Origin: Novosphingobium sp.
GTDB taxonomy: Bacteria; Pseudomonadota; Alphaproteobacteria; Sphingomonadales; Sphingomonadaceae
NCBI GenBank assembly: GCA_017745295.1
Contig: JAGHZR010000009.1
Span: 1 to 64,000 of the forward strand
Direction of reading: 5' to 3'
DNA: 64,000 bases
The notes beneath the pieces were generated by a model that saw nothing but the letters and a program-made list of their open reading frames with translations, was not told the DNA's origin and made no database searches. Below, piece after piece: positions 59,936-64,000 of the stretch; the stretch's first letter is position 1, and the number at the start of each line of letters is the position of its first letter. The translations under genes and the position numbers were made by a program.

Positions 59936-62467
59936 TCACACGCCGGGTAACGACTGTTCGGCGAAACCCCAACCGCGCAGGTCCCGCGCCCTCTCTGCCA
60001 GCTTGGATGCGTCGGCGATCGAAAAGGGATGGGCGTCCTTCATGCCGTCCAGTTCGTCCCACGAGATCGGCACGGCGACCGGGGCGCCTTCACGGGCGCG
60101 CGCCGAATAGGGCAGGACGGCGGTGGCGCCGCGCTGGTTGCGTAGCCAATCGATGAAGATGCGCCCCTTTCGCTTCGCCTTGCTCATGGTGGCGACGTAG
60201 CGTTTCGGCTGCGCCAGGCTCATGGCCTCGGCGAAACGACGGGCGAAATCCTTGTGGGTGTCCCAATCGTGCCCCCGCTTCAGCGGAACGACGACATGCA
60301 CGCCCTTGCCGCCGGAGAGCATGGCGAAGCTCACCAGACCGAGATCGGCCAGTCGCGCCCGAATGTCCTTCGCAGCGCGGGCGCATTCAGCGAACTCCAG
60401 GCCTTCGTCGGGATCGAGATCGAAGATCATCCGCTCGGGCAATTCCACCTCGTCGGCGCGCGCACCCCAGCCGTGAAACTCGATCGTGCCCATCTGCACG
60501 CAGGCGATCAGCCCTTCCGCATCATCGAGGTAGAGATAGTCCTCCACGCCGCCGTCCTTCTCGCGGATCGGCACGTGATGGACATGGTCGCCGAAAGTGC
60601 CGCTGTCATGCTTCTGGAAGAAACACTTCTTCGCCCGCCCCTGGGGGCACCGGACAAGGCTGATCGGGCGATTGGCGGCGAAAGGCAGCATGAGGGGGGC
60701 CACGGCGGCGTAATAGTCGGCAAGGTCGCCCTTGGTTTCGCCGCTTTCGGGAAAGATCACCCGGTCCCGGTTGCTGATCGTCATGTCGATCTCCGCTTTG
60801 GGCGCGGCCTGGGCGCGTTCCGGGGAGACGGACCTGGCGTCCTTGTCGGACCTCAGGCCGAGGAAACTGCCATGGCGCACGCGCCCTTCGCCGGTGAGTT
60901 CGGCAAAGGCCACTTCGGCCACCAGCTTCGGCGTCACCCAGCTGGCCCCGCGTGCCTCGGCGCGCTCGACTTCGACAGGCGCCGTCTTGCGTGCAAGCTT
61001 CTCCAGCTTCGCGGCCATGGCGGCCAGGCTCTCGGCATCGAAGCCGGTGCCGACCTTGCCGCGATAGACGAGATCCTTGCCTTCGTATTGTCCCAGCAGC
61101 AGCGACGAGAAGGGACGCCCCTTCGCGGTCGACCGGGACCAGCCGACGATCACGAACTCCTGCCGCCGCGTGCATTTGACCTTGACCCAGTTCTTCGTAC
61201 GCCCGCCGCGATAGGGCGCATCCACCCGCTTGGCGATGATGCCCTCCTGCCCTGCCACGCACATGGCATCGTGGAGTTTCTCGCCAGCGCCGATCACATG
61301 GTCGGCAACGAAAACAGGTGGCTGCGCTTCGGCGAGCAGGGCTTCCAGCCGTTCCTTGCGTTCGATGTTGGGCATCGGGGCAAGATCCTCGCCATCCAGT
61401 TCGATCAGGTCGAAGGCATGGAATTCCAGTGCGTCCCGGTCGGACTGGCTGCCGTGGCCGCGCTTGAGCACTGCCTGGAGGCTGGAGAAATCGGGATTGC
61501 CGTCCTTGCCGCGCGCGACGATCTCGCCGTCGATCAGGCAGGGCGGCAGGTTCAGCGCGGCCAGATGCGCGGCCAGCGGTGCGAACTTGTCGGTCCAGTC
61601 GAGGCCGCTGCGGGTATGGACCACGATCTTTCCGCCCGCCGCGGCGATAAGCGCCCGGTAGCCGTCGAACTTGATCTCGTGCATCCACAGGTTCCCGGTC
61701 GGCACGGCGTCCACCAGCGTGGCGAGTTGCACCGGGCGGAATTTGGGGGAGCGGAACTTGGGTGGTTTGCCGCTGTCCCGGCGGGCGGGGCGGGACTTGC
61801 GCGCATTGCTGGTCGCCGCCTTTTCCATGATCTGCGCAAAAGCATCGCCCTTCTTGCCCTTGAGCGAATGGACGGCGCCCTTGTCGGCTTCGATCTCGGC
61901 CATGGTGCGCCCGGTCAGGACACTGGTGAGCGCCTGCGCCACAAGGACATCGCCGTCCTGCGCGAAAGCATCGCCGACCTTGCGCAAGAGCCAGTTCTCG
62001 CGCTTTTCGCCCGGACGGGGCTTCATCCGCACGAGCAGCCATTCGCCCTTCATCCGCTCGCCGTCGAGCACGAAGTGAAGGTGGCCTTCGTCGATATCCC
62101 GCGCACTCTTGCCGGCGACCGGCGCCCAGGTGCCGCGGTCCCAGAGCATGACCGTTCCGCCGCCATACTCGCCTTTGGGAATTCCGCCCTCGAAGGTGCC
62201 GTAGGAGAGGGGATGGTCTTCGGTCCGCACCGCCAGGCGCTTGTCGTCGGGATCGGCGCTCGGTCCTTTCGTCACCGCCCAGGACTTGAGCACGCCGTCT
62301 ATTTCGAGGCGAAAATCCCAGTGCAACCGTGTTGCCGCGTGCTTCTGGACGACGAAGCCGTTTCCGCCCTTCCTGCCGCGCTTTCCGGCAGGTTCGGCGG
62401 TCCTGGCGAAGTCGCGCTTGCGGTTATATTCGGCAAGCAGGTCGGCGATGGGTTCTTGCTTGCTCAC
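59936..62467 (-). CDS. ligD: ATP-dependent DNA ligase D (phosphoesterase, ligase, polymerase)
   Basis: Multifunctional end-joining ligase. 843 residues from a GTG at 62467; a TTG at 62494, six bases after the Ku stop, is the alternative. Domains in order: 3'-phosphoesterase (TRLHWDFRLEIDGV near 50), ligase with Lys 266 in HEIKFDGYRAL, OB-fold, and polymerase (primase-like) with the metal-binding FDLDPDEG and LSGGKGVHVVVPLKR. All three activities appear intact. Downstream of ku on the same strand, so both are one NHEJ unit. High in catalytic residues, no truncation. Confidence 0.95.
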   Translation of the reverse strand: MSKQEPIADLLAEYNRKRDFARTAEPAGKRGRKGGNGFVVQKHAATRLHWDFRLEIDGVLKSWAVTKGPSADPDDKRLAVRTEDHPLSYGTFEGGIPKGEYGGGTVMLWDRGTWAPVAGKSARDIDEGHLHFVLDGERMKGEWLLVRMKPRPGEKRENWLLRKVGDAFAQDGDVLVAQALTSVLTGRTMAEIEADKGAVHSLKGKKGDAFAQIMEKAATSNARKSRPARRDSGKPPKFRSPKFRPVQLATLVDAVPTGNLWMHEIKFDGYRALIAAAGGKIVVHTRSGLDWTDKFAPLAAHLAALNLPPCLIDGEIVARGKDGNPDFSSLQAVLKRGHGSQSDRDALEFHAFDLIELDGEDLAPMPNIERKERLEALLAEAQPPVFVADHVIGAGEKLHDAMCVAGQEGIIAKRVDAPYRGGRTKNWVKVKCTRRQEFVIVGWSRSTAKGRPFSSLLLGQYEGKDLVYRGKVGTGFDAESLAAMAAKLEKLARKTAPVEVERAEARGASWVTPKLVAEVAFAELTGEGRVRHGSFLGLRSDKDARSVSPERAQAAPKAEIDMTISNRDRVIFPESGETKGDLADYYAAVAPLMLPFAANRPISLVRCPQGRAKKCFFQKHDSGTFGDHVHHVPIREKDGGVEDYLYLDDAEGLIACVQMGTIEFHGWGARADEVELPERMIFDLDPDEGLEFAECARAAKDIRARLADLGLVSFAMLSGGKGVHVVVPLKRGHDWDTHKDFARRFAEAMSLAQPKRYVATMSKAKRKGRIFIDWLRNQRGATAVLPYSARAREGAPVAVPISWDELDGMKDAHPFSIADASKLAERARDLRGWGFAEQSLPGV

Positions 62468-62499
62468 GGATCTGCCTGCGCGATGTTTCGACAAGCCTG

Positions 62500-63375
62500 T
62501 CAGGCCTGCTTGCGGGTGCGGGAGGTGGCGGTCGTCTTCTTCGCTGCGGGCTTGCGGGACGAGGAGGGCCTGGCAGCCTTCGTCCCGCTTTCACCGACCG
62601 ACTTCTTCAGCGCCGCCATCAGGTCGATCACATTGCCCTTGCCGCTGGACGGTTCCTCGACATCCTCGAGAATGCGCTTGTTGCCCTTGGACTTGGCCTT
62701 CTTGTCGATCAAGCGGTGGAGCGCATCGACGTAGCGATCGTGAAATTCGGCGGGCTTGAACGGGCCGGTCTTCTTCTCGATCAGGGTCGTGGCAAGATCC
62801 AGCAGGTCGGCGTCGGGGCTGGCATCCTCGATATCGCGAAAATAGCCCTGGGCTTTCTGGACCTCGTCGGCGTAGCGCAGCACTTCCATGACGAGGCCCC
62901 GCCCGCAGGGCTTGATCGAGACGAGCTGCTCGCGTCCGCGTACCGCCAGTTGACCCAGCCCGACCTTGCGGGTCCGGCGCAGGGCTTCGCGCAGCACGGT
63001 ATAGGCCTCTTCCGCCAAGTCGTCGGCAGGCACGACGAAATAGGGCTTTTCGTAATAGAGCACGTCGATCTCGTCGGCATCGACGAACTGCACGAGTTCC
63101 AGCGTCTTGCGGCTTTCGATCTTGACCGCCTCGATCTCCTCCTCCTCAAGCAGGACGTAGTTGCCCTTGGAGACCTCGAAACCCTTGATGATCTCGTCGC
63201 GGTCGACCGGGCCGACGCCGGGCGCGACTTTCTCGTAGCGGATACGCTTGCCGCTGGGCTCGTGGATCTGGTGGAACGAGATGGCAGCGCCCGATCGCGT
63301 CGCCGGATAGACTTCGATCGGGATCGAGACGAGCGCCAGACGGATCTGGCCTTTCCAGTAAGCGCGTGCAGGCAT
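62500..63375 (-). CDS. ku: Non-homologous end-joining protein Ku
   Basis: Homodimeric ring that holds broken DNA ends and recruits LigD. 291 residues from the ATG at 63375 (MPARAYWKGQIRLALVSIPIE); earlier codons do not match the family. Central Ku beta-barrel with KRIRYEKVAPGVGPVDRDEIIKG (in parts), then the C-terminal Lys-rich tail (SSRKPAAKKTTATSRTRKQA) that binds DNA. ku and ligD are adjacent on the same strand. AAAGGACGCG precedes the ATG. I looked for an EcfG promoter upstream and found only a poor match. Confidence 0.94.
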   Translation of the reverse strand: MPARAYWKGQIRLALVSIPIEVYPATRSGAAISFHQIHEPSGKRIRYEKVAPGVGPVDRDEIIKGFEVSKGNYVLLEEEEIEAVKIESRKTLELVQFVDADEIDVLYYEKPYFVVPADDLAEEAYTVLREALRRTRKVGLGQLAVRGREQLVSIKPCGRGLVMEVLRYADEVQKAQGYFRDIEDASPDADLLDLATTLIEKKTGPFKPAEFHDRYVDALHRLIDKKAKSKGNKRILEDVEEPSSGKGNVIDLMAALKKSVGESGTKAARPSSSRKPAAKKTTATSRTRKQA

Positions 63376-63518
63376 GGGCGCGTCCTTTCTCGTCTGGAGA
63401 AAGACGCGAAGGACTGAGGAGTTCCCCGGCTTTCCGTTCCATCCGGGCTGCGAAGGTATCCAAGAGGCAGTCATGGATGGGCGCTGCGGCGAATGCCTCC
63501 GGATGCGCGCCGGACAGT

Positions 63519-63543
63519 GGATCGTCCGGGGCCTTGCATCGTT
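63519..63543 (+). promoter_or_regulatory. Possible EcfG-type promoter
   Basis: GGATC (63519-63523), 16 bases, CGTT (63540-63543): one base off the consensus GGAAC-N16-CGTT. It lies 84-108 bases before the ATG of the Gly/Arg-rich gene at 63627, a plausible distance. Confidence 0.4.
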
Positions 63544-63626
63544 TTCCTATCAGTCGACGCAAGGACGGCCCGGCAAGTCGGTTGGGCCGGTTTCGGCATA
63601 AAACAGCGACATCAAGGAGAGCATCG

Positions 63627-64000
63627 ATGAATCGGCGTGATTCAAACCCGGCCAGCCGTCAGTCCGGCGGATATCGTGACGAAAGCTCCGATTGGGAATC
63701 GCCGCGTCAGGCCAGCCAGTGGCAGGACGACGCGCCCCGACAGGCCGGCGGTGGTTGGGGCAATGACGAAGGACGCACGCACCGCGATGACGCGGCGCCC
63801 CGAAATCCCCGATGGAACGAGAACGACGCGCGGTACCGGAGCGAAGAGCGTGAAGCCTCGGGCTATCGCGAACGCGGAGGCTACGGCTCGCAGGCGCGCG
63901 GTCAAAGCTATGGCGAAGGGCGGTACGGTAGTCACCGTCGCCAGCCGGGAAGCGAGCGAGGCTATCGTTTCTCGGGCGAGCGCGATGTCTATCCGATCCG
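63627..64000 (+). CDS. Arg/Gly/Tyr-rich protein, N-terminal part only
   Basis: Open to the end of the window: 124 codons. ATG at 63627 follows AAGGAGAG at good spacing. The visible part is very hydrophilic and rich in Arg, Gly, Ser, Tyr, Gln and Asp (for example GYRERGGYGSQARGQSYGEG), without a signal peptide or membrane segment. Low-complexity N-terminal parts of this kind occur before a BON domain in sphingomonad stress-related proteins, but the domain itself would lie beyond the edge, so no function is assigned. A possible EcfG promoter precedes it. Confidence 0.75.
   Translation, partial: MNRRDSNPASRQSGGYRDESSDWESPRQASQWQDDAPRQAGGGWGNDEGRTHRDDAAPRNPRWNENDARYRSEEREASGYRERGGYGSQARGQSYGEGRYGSHRRQPGSERGYRFSGERDVYPI

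Noticed and set aside
63376..63440. EcfG promoter before ku
   Set aside because: GGAAC occurs twice on the minus strand, but at 16-17 bases only TCTT or CTCA follows, not CGTT.
1..64000. CRISPR array, tRNA, rRNA, insertion sequence or prophage
   Set aside because: No regularly spaced direct repeats, no T-loop/anticodon patterns in the intergenic gaps, no transposase, integrase or phage structural protein in either strand.

Overview
The window reads as a piece of a high-GC alphaproteobacterial chromosome, most likely from the Sphingomonadaceae (Novosphingobium or Sphingobium type). The clues are TonB-dependent receptors combined with TonB copies, a GTTC-N7-GTTC LexA box at dinB, a perfect pair of Caulobacter-type VanR operators, a GGAAC-N16-CGTT general-stress (EcfG) promoter, an alphaproteobacterial SAM-II riboswitch, and dispersed palindromes of the type ending in TCGCAATGAC. 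The genus is inferred. I saw no rRNA, tRNA, CRISPR array, prophage or insertion sequence.

Layout. 1-4.7 kb: isochorismatase-type hydrolase (cut by the edge), an exported dipeptidyl peptidase IV, an iron-regulated tonB, a small unknown and an HNH nuclease. 4.9-7.8 kb: a large exported protein and a small protein, both unknown. 7.9-18.3 kb: exopolysaccharide block with a sulfotransferase-like protein, a Wzz/BY-kinase copolymerase, four GT-B glycosyltransferases, a beta-helix exported protein and a Wzy/O-antigen-ligase membrane protein. 18.6-25.7 kb: a minus-strand operon for sulfate-ester scavenging (TonB receptor, GPH-type symporter, TauD/AtsK-type dioxygenase, arylsulfatase) behind a SAM-II riboswitch. 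25.8-31.0 kb: an SDR, an sRNA candidate, an exported isoaspartyl peptidase, a GNAT and a VOC protein, SOS-controlled dinB and a DUF4198 protein.

31.05-37.9 kb holds the most unusual unit: eight tightly packed minus-strand genes combining an SPFH/band-7 protein, two DUF4178 zinc-ribbon proteins, a tiny membrane protein, a DUF350 membrane protein, a membrane-anchored aminopropyltransferase, an exported FAD amine oxidase and SpeD. A 13-bp perfect inverted repeat lies in front. It looks like a polyamine-linked membrane module. 38.0-46.2 kb: MFS exporter with divergent LysR, an exported unknown, a ModE-like regulator, vanA/vanR with two operators, YitT and Kup. 46.2-50.3 kb: siderophore receptor, LysR and a second tonB, with Fur-type boxes. 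50.3-54.4 kb: divergent nicotinamidase/pncB pair and an AsmA protein. 54.5-64.0 kb: stress and repair block with CheB, CheR, a triple-receiver hybrid kinase, a small EcfG-driven membrane protein, LigD and Ku, and the start of a Gly/Arg/Tyr-rich protein.

Regulatory logic visible in the DNA: iron (four Fur-type boxes: both tonB genes, one receptor, DUF4198), sulfur status (SAM-II), SOS (LexA), vanillate (VanR) and general stress (EcfG). Start codons were chosen from Shine-Dalgarno spacing and signal-peptide position; several genes start with GTG or TTG.
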